From Rhodovulum marinum (GTDB taxonomy: Bacteria; Pseudomonadota; Alphaproteobacteria; Rhodobacterales; Rhodobacteraceae), in assembly GCF_004343075.1 (NCBI RefSeq), contig NZ_SLXP01000006.1:124001-188000 (forward strand): a stretch of 64,000 nt of DNA, read 5' to 3'. Shown piece by piece: positions 7,612-17,087 of this stretch. The position numbers and the translations under genes are program-made. Each line of letters starts with the position of its first letter. The first letter of the stretch is position 1. A model generated the notes under the pieces. The model did no database searches, was not told where the DNA came from, and saw only the letters and a program-made list of their open reading frames with translations.

Positions 7612-8771
7612 GCGCGTTCGCCGTGCACCGACAGGTCGAGACCGTTGGTTTCGGTCTCGGCGTCCACGCGCAACGCTGTGACCAGTGCGACGGCCTTTGC
7701 CAGCACCACGCTCACCACCAGCGTGAAGACGCCAACGATCGCCAGGCTGCCGAACTGTGCGACCCACGACCCGGCACCGAAGACCGCGATCATGATCGTG
7801 CCAAAGATGCCGCCGACGCCATGCACGGCAAAGACGTCCAACGTGTCGTCGATGGCCAGCTTGTTGCGGATCAGGTTTACCGCTTCCTGGCACAAGATGC
7901 CGGCGACCGCCCCGATGATCAGCGCCGCCACCGGACCGACAAAGCCGCTTGCGGGCGTGATCGAGGCCAGCCCCGCGATGGTGCCGGTCACGATGCCCAC
8001 CAGGGACGGCGTGCCATACTTGATCTTCTCCCACAGCGCCCAGGTCAGCGAGGCCGTTGCCGCCGAGATATGCGTCACCAGCAAAGCCTTGGCCGCGCCC
8101 GCATCGGCCGCCAGCTGCGAGCCGCCGTTGAAGCCGAACCAACCGACCCACAGCATCGCCGCCCCGATGAACACGAAGCCCGGGGAATGCGGGGGCGTGG
8201 TGCGGTTGCGCCGCGCGCCCAGCATCACCGCCAGCACCAGCGCCGCAAGGCCCGCGGTCTCATGCACCACGATGCCGCCCGCGAAATCTCGCACTCCGGT
8301 CTCGCCGAAGATGCCGCCATCGGCCAGGAACCCGCCGCCCCAGACCCAGTGCGCCACCGGCGCATAGCAGAGCAGCATCCACAGCGCCGAGAACAGCAGC
8401 ACGAAGCCGAATCCGATGCGTTCGACATAAGCGCCGACGATCAGCGCCGGCGTGATGATGGCGAATGTCATCTGGAAGGCGACGAACAGGTATTCCGGCA
8501 GGCTGCCCGACAGGCTCTCGTCGCCCACACCCGCCAGGAACGCCTTGGACAGCCCGCCCCAGAAGGCCCCTTCGCCCCCGAAGGCGATTGAATAGCCCGC
8601 CACCAGCCACAACACGCTCATCAGGCAGGCGATGGCATAGCATTGCATGAAGACACTCAGCACGTTGCGTGCACGCACCAACCCGCCATAGAAAAGCGCA
8701 AGCCCTGGCAGTGTCATGAACAGCACAAGTGCCGTCGCAACCAGCATCCAGGCGGTATCAGCCCCGTTCAT
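7593..8771 (-). CDS. amtB: Ammonium transporter
   Basis: Inner-membrane trimeric channel that recruits ammonium and conducts ammonia. The 392-residue protein has about eleven membrane segments, the entrance motif LFYGGLVRARNVLS, and both pore histidines, in GIVVHETAG (about residue 165) and in FAVHGVGGIFG (about residue 310). The ATG at 8771 gives MNGADTAWML, with GAGGGG directly upstream. There is no adjacent glnK, the usual partner, so its PII regulator must be encoded elsewhere. The absence of a cleavable signal and the starting Asn-Gly resemble AmtB-2/AmtY-type paralogs of this family. Convergent overlap with the MmgE gene is 19 bp. Confidence 0.92.
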   Translation of the reverse strand: MNGADTAWMLVATALVLFMTLPGLALFYGGLVRARNVLSVFMQCYAIACLMSVLWLVAGYSIAFGGEGAFWGGLSKAFLAGVGDESLSGSLPEYLFVAFQMTFAIITPALIVGAYVERIGFGFVLLFSALWMLLCYAPVAHWVWGGGFLADGGIFGETGVRDFAGGIVVHETAGLAALVLAVMLGARRNRTTPPHSPGFVFIGAAMLWVGWFGFNGGSQLAADAGAAKALLVTHISAATASLTWALWEKIKYGTPSLVGIVTGTIAGLASITPASGFVGPVAALIIGAVAGILCQEAVNLIRNKLAIDDTLDVFAVHGVGGIFGTIMIAVFGAGSWVAQFGSLAIVGVFTLVVSVVLAKAVALVTALRVDAETETNGLDLSVHGERAYDMAS

Positions 8772-8931
8772 CCCCTCGTTCCTTTCGATTTTTCGGTTGG
8801 CGAGGGTTGAAAAGCGCAGGTCCCGCAAAGAAAAGCGGCAAACGGCCAAATCGACGCTTATCTGTTGAGCGGTTTTTCAAGTGAACGGAAATCGGGCGGC
8901 TTGCGGCGCGTTTGCCCACAAAGGGGGCGGG

Positions 8932-9414
8932 TCATGACTCGCGGTCTAATGCCGAAATCAGAAGGTCCAAGGCATGGTCGCGGCTAGCCGCCCTGACCGT
9001 GTCACGCCCTAGCGCACCGAACTCAACCGTTTCGGTGCGCACCGGAGCACCGGTTTGCGCCAAGGCGAAACAGACGCGGCCCTCGGGCTTGTATTCGGAG
9101 CCGCCGGGCCCGGCTATACCGGTTACCGCAACGGCGACACCTGCCTCTGACCGGGCCAACGCACCGGCTGCCATCTCGGCCGCAACGGGTTCCGAGACCG
9201 CCCCATGGGCGGCCAGCGTTTCCGCCCTTACGCCCAGCATTTCCTGTTTCGCGACGTTCGAATAGGTCACGAATCCCCGGTCGAACATCCTTGACGAGCC
9301 CGGAACATCGGTAATCGCGGCCGCAACCATTCCGCCGGTACAGCTTTCGGCGGTGACAACCCGCACGCCCTGGGTGCGGCCCAGCCTGACGAGTGTTTCG
9401 GCCTTGGTGCTCAC
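8932..9414 (-). CDS. pncC: Nicotinamide-nucleotide amidohydrolase (stand-alone CinA C-terminal domain)
   Basis: Deamidates nicotinamide mononucleotide to nicotinic acid mononucleotide for NAD recycling. The 160 residues are just the CinA C-terminal domain. TAESCTGGMVA near residue 20 supplies the active serine, and AVAVTGIAGPGGSEYKPEG near residue 98 is the second conserved block. The start is a GTG at 9414 that overlaps the pgpA stop (GTGA), so translation is coupled. It is last in the ispDF-pgpA-pncC run. The older annotation 'competence/damage-inducible CinA family' refers to the same fold. Confidence 0.9.
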   Translation of the reverse strand: MSTKAETLVRLGRTQGVRVVTAESCTGGMVAAAITDVPGSSRMFDRGFVTYSNVAKQEMLGVRAETLAAHGAVSEPVAAEMAAGALARSEAGVAVAVTGIAGPGGSEYKPEGRVCFALAQTGAPVRTETVEFGALGRDTVRAASRDHALDLLISALDRES

Positions 9415-9905
9415 ATCAGGAAGATATGCCAGAACGCGGCCAGTGCAATCACCAAGATCGCCGTCGCGATCCCGGCCAGCACATCGTCCAGCATCACGCC
9501 TAGCGGTGTCTTCTTGCGGTCGGCCCAACCGATCAGACCGGGTTTCCAGATGTCGAACAGGCGGAACCCGAAAAAGGCGACGATCCAGCCCGGGTAAAGC
9601 GCCAGCACGTCGACACCGGCGAAAGATGCCCCATAGGACAGAGGCATCAGCGCCAGCCACATTCCCGCGACCTCGTCGATGACGTATTCGCTGTGGTCGG
9701 GATCGCTGTGCCCGGCCGAATCCCGGGCAATCGCCCACCAGCCGCCCAGCGTTACCGCGACGACGGCAAGCGCGGCCAGAACCGGCCCACCCAGAACGTG
9801 CAGCGCCCAGAAGATCGGCAGCGCAGCCAGAGAACCCCAAGTGCCCGAGGCAGGCCGCAGATAGCCGACGCCGAACCAGGTCGCGACAAGGCGCGCAGGG
9901 GTCAC
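9411..9905 (-). CDS. pgpA: Phosphatidylglycerophosphatase A
   Basis: Membrane phosphatase that converts phosphatidylglycerol phosphate to phosphatidylglycerol. The 164-residue protein shows [12 protein letters not shown] near residue 20, then a [17 protein letters not shown] block and the FRLFDIWKP segment (about residue 110), which are the PgpA signature acidic and aromatic motifs, among three or four membrane helices. The GTG at 9905 overlaps the ispDF stop (GTGA), and its own stop overlaps the pncC start, so three genes are translationally linked. The family assignment is strong. Confidence 0.93.
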   Translation of the reverse strand: MTPARLVATWFGVGYLRPASGTWGSLAALPIFWALHVLGGPVLAALAVVAVTLGGWWAIARDSAGHSDPDHSEYVIDEVAGMWLALMPLSYGASFAGVDVLALYPGWIVAFFGFRLFDIWKPGLIGWADRKKTPLGVMLDDVLAGIATAILVIALAAFWHIFLM

Positions 9906-11047
9906 GGACGCACCAGCGTCACGGTGGCAAGCGCCGCAATCCCTTCTTCTCGGCCGGTAAAGCCCAGCTGTTCGGATGTGGTGGCCTTGATGCTCATCCG
10001 GTCCAGGTCGACCCCCATCAGGCGTGCCATCTCTTCGCGCATCGTTCCCGCAACGGGGCCGATCTTGGGGCGTTCGCAGATCAGCGTCAGATCGGCATGT
10101 GCGATGCGATAGCCGCGCTCGGCCGCGCGGCCAACGGCATGTTTCAGGAAGATGTCCGAGGCCGCGCCCTTCCATTGCGGGTCCGACGGCGGAAAGTGTT
10201 GCCCAATATCACCATCGGCCAGCGCGCCATAGATTGCGTCGGTAACCGCATGCATCCCGACATCGGCATCGGAATGGCCCTTGAGCGCCTTGTCATGCGG
10301 TACCTTTACGCCGCACAAGATCACCCCGTCGCCCTCGCAGAACGCGTGCACGTCAAACCCGTTGCCGGTGCGAATGTCCATGTCCTTCTCCCGCAAGACC
10401 CGCTCGGCGCGGGCAAAATCCTGTTTGTGGGTGATCTTGAGATTGTCCTCGTCGCCTTCGACGATCGCCACGTCAAGCCCCGCGGCCAGCGCCACCTCCA
10501 CATCGTCGGCGGCACCGCCCGGATGGGCCGCATGGGCCGCACGGATGGCATCGAGGTGAAACCCCTGGGGGGTCTGCGCGCGGAACAGCCCGTCCCGCGG
10601 ATGGGGCGCCTGGACGCGGCCGTCCGCGCCGCGCCAGAGCGCGTCGGTGACAGGCAGGGCAGGGGCGGCCCCGGGGTTGGTTTCCAGCGCGTCGATCACC
10701 CGGTCGACCAGCGCAGAAGAGACCAGCGGGCGCGCCCCGTCATGGATCAACACCCGGGTGGTGCCGGGCGGAACCGCGGCAAGGCCGGCCTGGACCGAGG
10801 CGTCGCGCGTGGCGCCGCCGGCCACCGTCGTCACCGAAATGCCGAGCCCATCGATGGCCTCGGCAAAAAGATCCTCGTCCTCGGGGTGCAGTACCGCCAC
10901 CAACCCAGCGATCCGCGGGTGGGCGGACAAGGCCCCAAGCGTGCGCCCCAGGACAGCGCGCCCGCCAAGTTCCTGATATTGTTTGGGTCGGTCGCCGCCC
11001 ACCCTTGTGCCGCGCCCCGCGGCCACGATGATCGCTGTGACGGTCAT
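9902..11047 (-). CDS. ispDF: Bifunctional 2-C-methyl-D-erythritol 4-phosphate cytidylyltransferase / MECDP synthase
   Basis: Fused enzyme catalysing two non-consecutive MEP-pathway steps toward isoprenoids. Residues 1 to about 220 are IspD ([18 protein letters not shown], the CTP loop, and HDGARPLVS). From about 222, GNGFDVHAF opens IspF with its metal-binding Asp-His pair; later [14 protein letters not shown] and the STP-like C-terminus [17 protein letters not shown] follow. At 381 residues it is a normal-length alphaproteobacterial fusion. The ATG at 11047 has GAGGGCG upstream; an in-frame ATG six codons earlier is less well placed. dxr in the same pathway is at 28719. Confidence 0.95.
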   Translation of the reverse strand: MTVTAIIVAAGRGTRVGGDRPKQYQELGGRAVLGRTLGALSAHPRIAGLVAVLHPEDEDLFAEAIDGLGISVTTVAGGATRDASVQAGLAAVPPGTTRVLIHDGARPLVSSALVDRVIDALETNPGAAPALPVTDALWRGADGRVQAPHPRDGLFRAQTPQGFHLDAIRAAHAAHPGGAADDVEVALAAGLDVAIVEGDEDNLKITHKQDFARAERVLREKDMDIRTGNGFDVHAFCEGDGVILCGVKVPHDKALKGHSDADVGMHAVTDAIYGALADGDIGQHFPPSDPQWKGAASDIFLKHAVGRAAERGYRIAHADLTLICERPKIGPVAGTMREEMARLMGVDLDRMSIKATTSEQLGFTGREEGIAALATVTLVRP

Positions 11048-11234
11048 TTTGCGCCCTCGCTTCATGCCGGGCCTCTTTAGGCGGGGGCGCGCTGCGGGGC
11101 AATGGGGCAATAAGGCGGCATTGGTCGCTTAAATTATGGGCAATCCCAGTTTCGGACGTCGCCAGTGCCACCCTCAGATTGTATTTCTCCGAACCTCAAG
11201 CTACATCCGTGGCAACTGCACAAGGTTTAATCAC

Positions 11235-12221
11235 TTGTCCATTCAGGTGGCAAATATCCCGCTCGATCCTCCTGTCCTGCTGGCCCCGATGGCCGGTATC
11301 ACGGATTTGCCGTTCCGCCGGCTGGTTGCTTCTTTCGGCGCCGGTCTCGTCGTGTCGGAAATGGTGGCCAGCCAGGAGATGGTTCAAGCCAAGCCGGGCG
11401 TTCGCGAACGCGCCGCGCTGGGCTTGGACGATGGCCGGACGGCGGTTCAGCTTGCCGGGCGCGAGCCCGAATGGATGGCGCGCGCAGCGCGTATGGTCGA
11501 GGATCAGGGCGCGCGGATCATCGATATCAACATGGGCTGTCCGGCCAAGAAGGTGACGGGCGGGGCGTCGGGCTCGGCGCTGATGCGCGACCCCGACCGG
11601 GCGCTGCGGCTGATCGAGGCGGTGGTTGCCGCCGTAAAGGTGCCGGTGACGCTGAAAACCCGGCTGGGCTGGGATGATGAGATGCGCAATGCGCCAGACC
11701 TTGCCGCCCGGGCCGAGGCGGCGGGGGTGCAAATGATCACGATTCATGGCCGAACCCGTTGCCAGTTCTACAAGGGCCGGGCCGATTGGGGCGCGATTCA
11801 GACCGTAAAAGATGCCGTTTCCGTGCCGGTGATCGCCAATGGCGACATCGTGGACGCCGAGACCGCCCAGGCGGCGCTCGCCGCCTCGGGCGCGGATGGC
11901 GTGATGGTGGGGCGTGGCGCGCTGGGCCGGCCGTGGCTTTTGGCCGGGATCGCCGCGCGGCTGGGCGGCCGCCCGGTGTCCGCCGCGCCCGAAGGCGCGG
12001 CCTTTGCCGATATGGTGGTCACCCATTACGAGGCAGCCCTCTCCTTCTATGGTCGCTCCCTCGGTGCGCGAGTGATCCGCAAGCACCTAGGCTGGTACAT
12101 GGACGAGGCGGCTACCCCGGACACCCTTCGGCGTGCGGTGCTGACCGAACGCGATCCCTCGCGCGTGCTGGCGCTGCTTCCGCGCGCGCTGAACCGTCCC
12201 TGCGAAAGGTCCGCGGTATGA
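11235..12221 (+). CDS. dusB: tRNA-dihydrouridine synthase B (NifR3)
   Basis: FMN enzyme reducing uridine in the tRNA D-loop. LLAPMAGITDLPFRRL near residue 15 and INMGCPAKKVTGG near residue 95 (catalytic cysteine) are diagnostic, as is the phosphate loop VMVGRGALGRPWLL. The start is a likely TTG at 11235: it places LDPPVLLAPMAG at the usual distance, while the earlier in-frame ATG at 11136 would add a non-homologous leader. AAGG lies about 10 bases before it. Its stop overlaps ntrB (ATGA). In Rhodobacter capsulatus the same operon is nifR3-ntrB-ntrC, which fits here exactly. Confidence 0.93.
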   Translation: MSIQVANIPLDPPVLLAPMAGITDLPFRRLVASFGAGLVVSEMVASQEMVQAKPGVRERAALGLDDGRTAVQLAGREPEWMARAARMVEDQGARIIDINMGCPAKKVTGGASGSALMRDPDRALRLIEAVVAAVKVPVTLKTRLGWDDEMRNAPDLAARAEAAGVQMITIHGRTRCQFYKGRADWGAIQTVKDAVSVPVIANGDIVDAETAQAALAASGADGVMVGRGALGRPWLLAGIAARLGGRPVSAAPEGAAFADMVVTHYEAALSFYGRSLGARVIRKHLGWYMDEAATPDTLRRAVLTERDPSRVLALLPRALNRPCERSAV

Positions 12222-13297
12222 CGCTGGACAGCGACCCGATCTGGACCGCCCTGCCGATCCCGGCCTTCCTGCTGGATGCCGAGGACCGGATCGCCGCGAT
12301 CAACCCTGCGGCGGAACTGTTCATGAATGCCACGATCAAGACCCTTCGCGAGGTGCCCGTCTTCGACCGACTGGCCGTCGATGCCGCCCTTGACGAGGCG
12401 TTTTCCCGGGTGCGCAGCAACCATGCCGCGCTGTTCATCAACGATGTGGCCGTCAGCGCGGGCATGCGTGCCCCGGTTGAATGCAACATCCAGATCGCGC
12501 CGATGAACGACCAGGCGGGTCACGTGCTGTTGCTGGTCAGCCCGCGCGAGATCGCCGGGCGACTGGGGCGTGCGCATTCGGTCAAGACCGCGGCGAAGTC
12601 GGCGATCGGCATGGCCGAGATGCTGGCCCACGAAATCAAGAACCCGCTGGCGGGGATCACCGGCGCGGCGCAGCTTCTTTCCATGAACCTGCGCAACGGC
12701 GATCTGGAACTGACCGACCTGATCGTCGCCGAAAGCCGCCGGATCGTGAAACTGCTGGACCAGGTCGAACAGTTCGGCAATCTCAGCCCACCCAATTGCA
12801 AGGCGGTCAATATCCACGACATCCTGGACCGCGCGCGCAAGTCGGCGCTGGTCAGCTATGCCGCGAGCATGACGATCCAGGAAGAATACGATCCCTCGCT
12901 GCCGCCGACCTGGGCCGATGCCGACCAGTTGATGCAAGTCTTTAGCAACCTGATCCGCAACGCCGCCCAGGCCGCAGGGCCAGGGGGCGGCACGATCCGG
13001 CTGCGCACCTTCTACGACCTGTCGCTGCGGTTGCGGCATCCGGATGGTTCCGGCGTGCCGGTTCCCCTGCAGGTCGAGATCGTCGATGACGGGCCAGGCC
13101 TGCCGCCGGACATCGCCAACGACGTGTTCGAGCCTTTCGTGTCGGGGCGCGAGAACGGCACCGGGCTGGGACTAGCACTGGTGTCCAAGATCATCAACGA
13201 CCATGGCGGCTGGATCGCGGTCGACTCGGTGCCCGGACGCACCGTGTTCCGCATCTCGCTGCCCGTCGCCCCCAAACCCCAAGAGGATGAGACCTGA
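12218..13297 (+). CDS. ntrB: Nitrogen-regulation sensor kinase NtrB
   Basis: Cytosolic histidine kinase/phosphatase that controls NtrC according to PII signals. The 359-residue protein has an N-terminal PAS domain (about 1-110), the H-box [14 protein letters not shown] with phospho-accepting His138, and an ATPase domain with N-box [10 protein letters not shown]1-type DDGPGLP and [11 protein letters not shown]. It has no membrane segment, as expected. It overlaps dusB by four bases and ntrC by one (TGATG), so stoichiometry with NtrC is set by translation coupling. Confidence 0.95.
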   Translation: MTLDSDPIWTALPIPAFLLDAEDRIAAINPAAELFMNATIKTLREVPVFDRLAVDAALDEAFSRVRSNHAALFINDVAVSAGMRAPVECNIQIAPMNDQAGHVLLLVSPREIAGRLGRAHSVKTAAKSAIGMAEMLAHEIKNPLAGITGAAQLLSMNLRNGDLELTDLIVAESRRIVKLLDQVEQFGNLSPPNCKAVNIHDILDRARKSALVSYAASMTIQEEYDPSLPPTWADADQLMQVFSNLIRNAAQAAGPGGGTIRLRTFYDLSLRLRHPDGSGVPVPLQVEIVDDGPGLPPDIANDVFEPFVSGRENGTGLGLALVSKIINDHGGWIAVDSVPGRTVFRISLPVAPKPQEDET

Positions 13298-14667
13298 TGG
13301 ACGGAACCGTTCTTGTCGCCGACGATGACCGCACAATCCGCACCGTTCTGACCCAGGCGCTGACGCGGGCGGGCTGCAAGGTGCACGCGACATCGTCGCT
13401 CACCACGCTCATGCGCTGGGTGGGGGAAGGCAAGGGCGACCTCGTGATTTCCGACGTCATCATGCCCGACGGCAACGGGCTGGAAATGCTGCCCAAGATC
13501 GGTCAGGAACGTCCCGGCCTGCCGGTGATCGTGATTTCGGCGCAGAACACCATCATGACGGCGATCCAGGCCGCCGAGGCCGAGGCCTATGATTACTTGC
13601 CGAAACCGTTCGACCTGCCCGACCTGATGAAGCGCGCGGCGCGCGCGCTGGAGACCAAACGGCGGGTGCGCCCGGCGCGCGAGACCGTGGAATTGCCAGG
13701 TGAACAGGACGACCTGCCGCTGGTGGGGCGTACGCCGCAGATGCAGGCGCTTTACCGTCTGGTGGCCCGGGTGATGAACGCGGATCTGCCGGTGCTGATT
13801 ACTGGCGAGTCGGGAACCGGGAAATCGCTGATCGCCCGCGCCATCCACGATTTTTCCGACCGCCGCTCCTTGCCCTTCGTCATCGCTACGGCAAGTGATC
13901 TCGAGGGACTTGATGGCCCGTCTGCGCTGGTGGCCCGTGCCAAGGGCGGTTCTATCCTGTTCGACGAGGTGGCCGATCTAGACGAAGAGGCGCAGGCGCG
14001 CATCGTGCGCATGCTGGACAGTTTCGGCGACACAGCGCCACGTGTCATGGCCACCAGCCAGACCGACCTGATGGGGCGGATGGAGGCGGGCCAGTTCCGC
14101 CAGGACCTGTTCTATCGCCTTGGCGGCGTAACCATCGCTGTGCCGTCCTTGCGCGAACGGGTCGACGACATTCCGCTGTTGGCGGAGCATTTCCTTGGTC
14201 GGTGCGAGCGTGACGGGGCCGCGCGGCGGACGATCGCCCCCGAGGCGATGGAGCTGATCCGCGCCTACAGCTGGCCCGGCAACGTGCGGCAACTGGAACA
14301 CACGGTCCGGCGGCTGGTCGTCACCAGCCCGGAAGAAGTCATCACCCGGATTGAGGTTGAAGCTGTTCTGGGCAACCAGCCCGAGATCGAACCCCTCGTT
14401 GGGGGTGGCGAGGGCGAAAAGCTGTCAGCGTCGGTGGCCAAGCATCTGCGCCGTTATTTCGACCTGCATGGCGGCGTGCTGCCGCCGCCGGGCCTGTACG
14501 CACGGATCCTTCGCGAAGTCGAGTTGCCACTGATCGAAATCGCGTTGGACGCAACCGGCGGCAACCAGGCCAAATGTGCCGATTTGCTGGGTATCAACCG
14601 CAATACCTTGAGGAAAAAGATAACCGACCTTGATATTCGCGTGACTCGCCGCCGCAAGTTGATGTAA
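13297..14667 (+). CDS. ntrC: Nitrogen-regulation response regulator NtrC, lacking the GAFTGA loop
   Basis: DNA-binding activator of nitrogen-limitation genes. The 456-residue protein has a receiver domain (phospho-acceptor Asp53 in [13 protein letters not shown]), an AAA+ domain with Walker A GESGTGKS and Walker [11 protein letters not shown], and a Fis-type helix-turn-helix at the C-terminus ([19 protein letters not shown]). Between [12 protein letters not shown] and [11 protein letters not shown] the stretch that normally carries GAFTGA, the sigma-54 contact loop, is absent. This is the known state of Rhodobacter capsulatus NtrC, which works with sigma-70 polymerase. ATP binding looks intact. 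It is third in the dusB-ntrB-ntrC run. Confidence 0.95.
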   Translation: MDGTVLVADDDRTIRTVLTQALTRAGCKVHATSSLTTLMRWVGEGKGDLVISDVIMPDGNGLEMLPKIGQERPGLPVIVISAQNTIMTAIQAAEAEAYDYLPKPFDLPDLMKRAARALETKRRVRPARETVELPGEQDDLPLVGRTPQMQALYRLVARVMNADLPVLITGESGTGKSLIARAIHDFSDRRSLPFVIATASDLEGLDGPSALVARAKGGSILFDEVADLDEEAQARIVRMLDSFGDTAPRVMATSQTDLMGRMEAGQFRQDLFYRLGGVTIAVPSLRERVDDIPLLAEHFLGRCERDGAARRTIAPEAMELIRAYSWPGNVRQLEHTVRRLVVTSPEEVITRIEVEAVLGNQPEIEPLVGGGEGEKLSASVAKHLRRYFDLHGGVLPPPGLYARILREVELPLIEIALDATGGNQAKCADLLGINRNTLRKKITDLDIRVTRRRKLM

Positions 14668-14762
14668 TTTCGCAACAGCGCGTTGCGCCGAATCCGCAGG
14701 TAAGCGGCGCGCAGGCGAAAGAACAGCCGTCGATCGCGCGGCGCAACGAGACGAGGCACGCA

Positions 14763-17084
14763 GTGGCCAGCGCCACCGGCCGAATGGCCATCGAGTGGTT
14801 ATTTCGGAAACGCCCATCGCGGCGCGCCCGGAATGCGGCGACGCTGGGTCTGGTCGTTTTGGGGCCGGCCCTGGCGATTGCAACCTTTCTTTTGCTTGGG
14901 CCGCTGGATCAAGGCGCCACTTCCCACGGTCTTCGCGCCATCCTTTTGGCCGACCTTGTCTATGCCCTTGTAGTGGCGGCGCTGGTCTTCCGGCAAATCG
15001 CCCGGATGGTGGCCGCGCGGCGCAGTCATTCGGCCGGGTCTCGGCTGCATCTGCGCCTTACCGGTGTTTTTGCGACAATCGCGCTGGTGCCGACGGTGCT
15101 GGTTGCCGTCTTCGCTGGTTTGACGATCAATATCGGTCTCGAGGGCTGGTTCTCGGAACGGGTGCGCAACGTGGTCGGCGCATCGCTGTCCGCGGCCGAG
15201 GCCTACGAGGAAGAGCACCGCCGCGACCTGTCTGCCGATGCCGGGACGCTTGCGGGCTATCTCAACATCGCGCGTCAGGCCACCTTCTTCCTGTCGGATG
15301 GCGAGTTGCGGCAATTGCTGACCCAGGCGCAGGCCAAGGTGCAGCGCGGCCTGAAAGAGGCCTATGTCATCGACGGCAGCGGCGAGATCAAGGCTCGGGG
15401 CGAACGGTCGTACCTGTTCGATTACGAACAGCCGCGTCCAGCGGAATTGACCCGCGCCTCGCAGGGCGAGACGGTCATCATCGAGGACTGGGACAATAAC
15501 GAGTTCCGGGCCCTGATCGCACTCGAGGCCTATGTCGACCGCTATCTTTACATCTCGCGCAGCGTGGATGGCGAGTTGCTCAGCCTCCTTGACGACACGC
15601 AGGCGACCTCGCGCCTTTACCAGCAACTTGAAAACGAACGCGGTCGTGTTCTGTTCGAATTCGGCCTGCTCTATCTCGGTTTCGCGGTGATCCTGATCCT
15701 GGCCGCAGTCTGGCTGGGCATGTGGTTTGCGGAACGGCTCTCGCGGCCCGTTGGCCGGCTGGCTGGCGCGGCGCAGCGTGTGGGGGCCGGCGATCTGGAT
15801 GTACAGGTGCGCGAAGAATCCGGAGACGACGAGATCGCGATGCTGGGGCGGATGTTCAATCAGATGACCCGCCAATTGAAGGGACAGCGTGACGCGCTCT
15901 TGGAAAACAACCGCCAGACCGAACGCCGGCGGCGTTTGTTCGACTCGGTCCTGTCTTCTGTCACGGCGGGTGTGATGGGGGTCGATGCAAGGGGACGGGT
16001 GGAATTCATGAACCGTTCGGCGCTGACACTTCTGCAACTGGACGACGCGCGCGACAATGGGCATGAACTGCAGGTGGTCGTTCCGGAGTTCGCCGCGCTG
16101 TTCGACCGTTTGCGGAACGAGCATCGTACCACTGCGCAAGAGGAAATCCGGCTGATCCGTTCGGGCAAGATGGAAAACCTTTTGGTGCGGATGGCTACGC
16201 GCCGTGGCGTGGACGGGCGGCGCGAAGGCTACGTGGTGGCCTTCGACGACGTGACCGACCTGGTGACCGCGCAGCGCATGGCCGCCTGGGGCGACGTGGC
16301 CCGTCGCATCGCGCACGAGATCAAGAACCCGCTGACGCCGATCCAACTGTCGGCGGAACGGATCAAGCGCAAGTTCCGGGACCGTCTTGGCGAGGATGCC
16401 GATACACTGGATCAATATACTGACGTGATCGTGCGCCAGACCGGGGACTTGCGCCGGATCGTCGACGAGTTTTCCAAATTCGCCCGAATGCCCGAACCTG
16501 AACGCAAGTCAGTGGACCTGGCCGCCCTCGTCAAGGACGCTTTGGTTCTGCAGGAGAGCGGGCAGCCCGACGTGCGCTTCGTCTCGTCCCTGCCCGAGGG
16601 GGCGGTGCCCGCCGAACTGGATCCCACGATGATCAGTCAGGCCTTGACAAACCTTATAAAAAACGCAGGCGAAGCCATTGAAAGTTTGCGGGAAAAGGGT
16701 GCCCCGGAGGGCTTTGAACCCGAGATACGGATCCGTCTTGTGCGACAGCGCGGCTTCGGTGTGATCGAGATTGCCGATAACGGGATCGGTTTGCCCGAGG
16801 ACCGGGCACGGCTGTTCGAACCCTATGTGACGACGCGCGACAGTGGCACCGGCCTTGGTCTTCCGATCGTTAAGAAGATCATCGAGGAACATGGCGGCAC
16901 TCTGGAACTGATCGACGCCGAGCCCTTCGCGCCCAAGGCGCACCGTGGCGCCATGGCGGTGATCCGGTTACCGATAGCCGAGGTCGAACACCCCGGCATG
17001 ACGGCCGTTGGTGCGCCCGAGGGCGGCGAATCCGCTGATACGGGTGTGCGACATGACACGAAACGAGCGGTATCTGGGGAGTAG
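14763..17084 (+). CDS. ntrY: Membrane sensor kinase NtrY
   Basis: Histidine kinase partner of NtrX, linked in alphaproteobacteria to nitrogen, redox and envelope control. The 773-residue protein has three N-terminal membrane helices (about 27-47, 58-80, 98-120), a large periplasmic region and a fourth helix at about 297-320. A HAMP domain (LSRPVGRLAGAAQRVGAGDL) and a PAS domain follow, then the H-box [19 protein letters not shown] and a catalytic domain with NLIKNAGEA and DSGTGLGLPIV. The GTG at 14763 is the most upstream start with a GAGG site; the ATG at 14784 is an alternative. ntrX begins three bases after its stop. Confidence 0.95.
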   Translation: MASATGRMAIEWLFRKRPSRRARNAATLGLVVLGPALAIATFLLLGPLDQGATSHGLRAILLADLVYALVVAALVFRQIARMVAARRSHSAGSRLHLRLTGVFATIALVPTVLVAVFAGLTINIGLEGWFSERVRNVVGASLSAAEAYEEEHRRDLSADAGTLAGYLNIARQATFFLSDGELRQLLTQAQAKVQRGLKEAYVIDGSGEIKARGERSYLFDYEQPRPAELTRASQGETVIIEDWDNNEFRALIALEAYVDRYLYISRSVDGELLSLLDDTQATSRLYQQLENERGRVLFEFGLLYLGFAVILILAAVWLGMWFAERLSRPVGRLAGAAQRVGAGDLDVQVREESGDDEIAMLGRMFNQMTRQLKGQRDALLENNRQTERRRRLFDSVLSSVTAGVMGVDARGRVEFMNRSALTLLQLDDARDNGHELQVVVPEFAALFDRLRNEHRTTAQEEIRLIRSGKMENLLVRMATRRGVDGRREGYVVAFDDVTDLVTAQRMAAWGDVARRIAHEIKNPLTPIQLSAERIKRKFRDRLGEDADTLDQYTDVIVRQTGDLRRIVDEFSKFARMPEPERKSVDLAALVKDALVLQESGQPDVRFVSSLPEGAVPAELDPTMISQALTNLIKNAGEAIESLREKGAPEGFEPEIRIRLVRQRGFGVIEIADNGIGLPEDRARLFEPYVTTRDSGTGLGLPIVKKIIEEHGGTLELIDAEPFAPKAHRGAMAVIRLPIAEVEHPGMTAVGAPEGGESADTGVRHDTKRAVSGE

Positions 17085-17087
17085 GAC

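Noticed and set aside
14799-16415. 538-codon open frame opposite ntrY
   Set aside because: Mirror of a complete NtrY gene; arginine-, histidine- and glutamine-rich translation without motifs, as expected from the antisense of high-GC codons.
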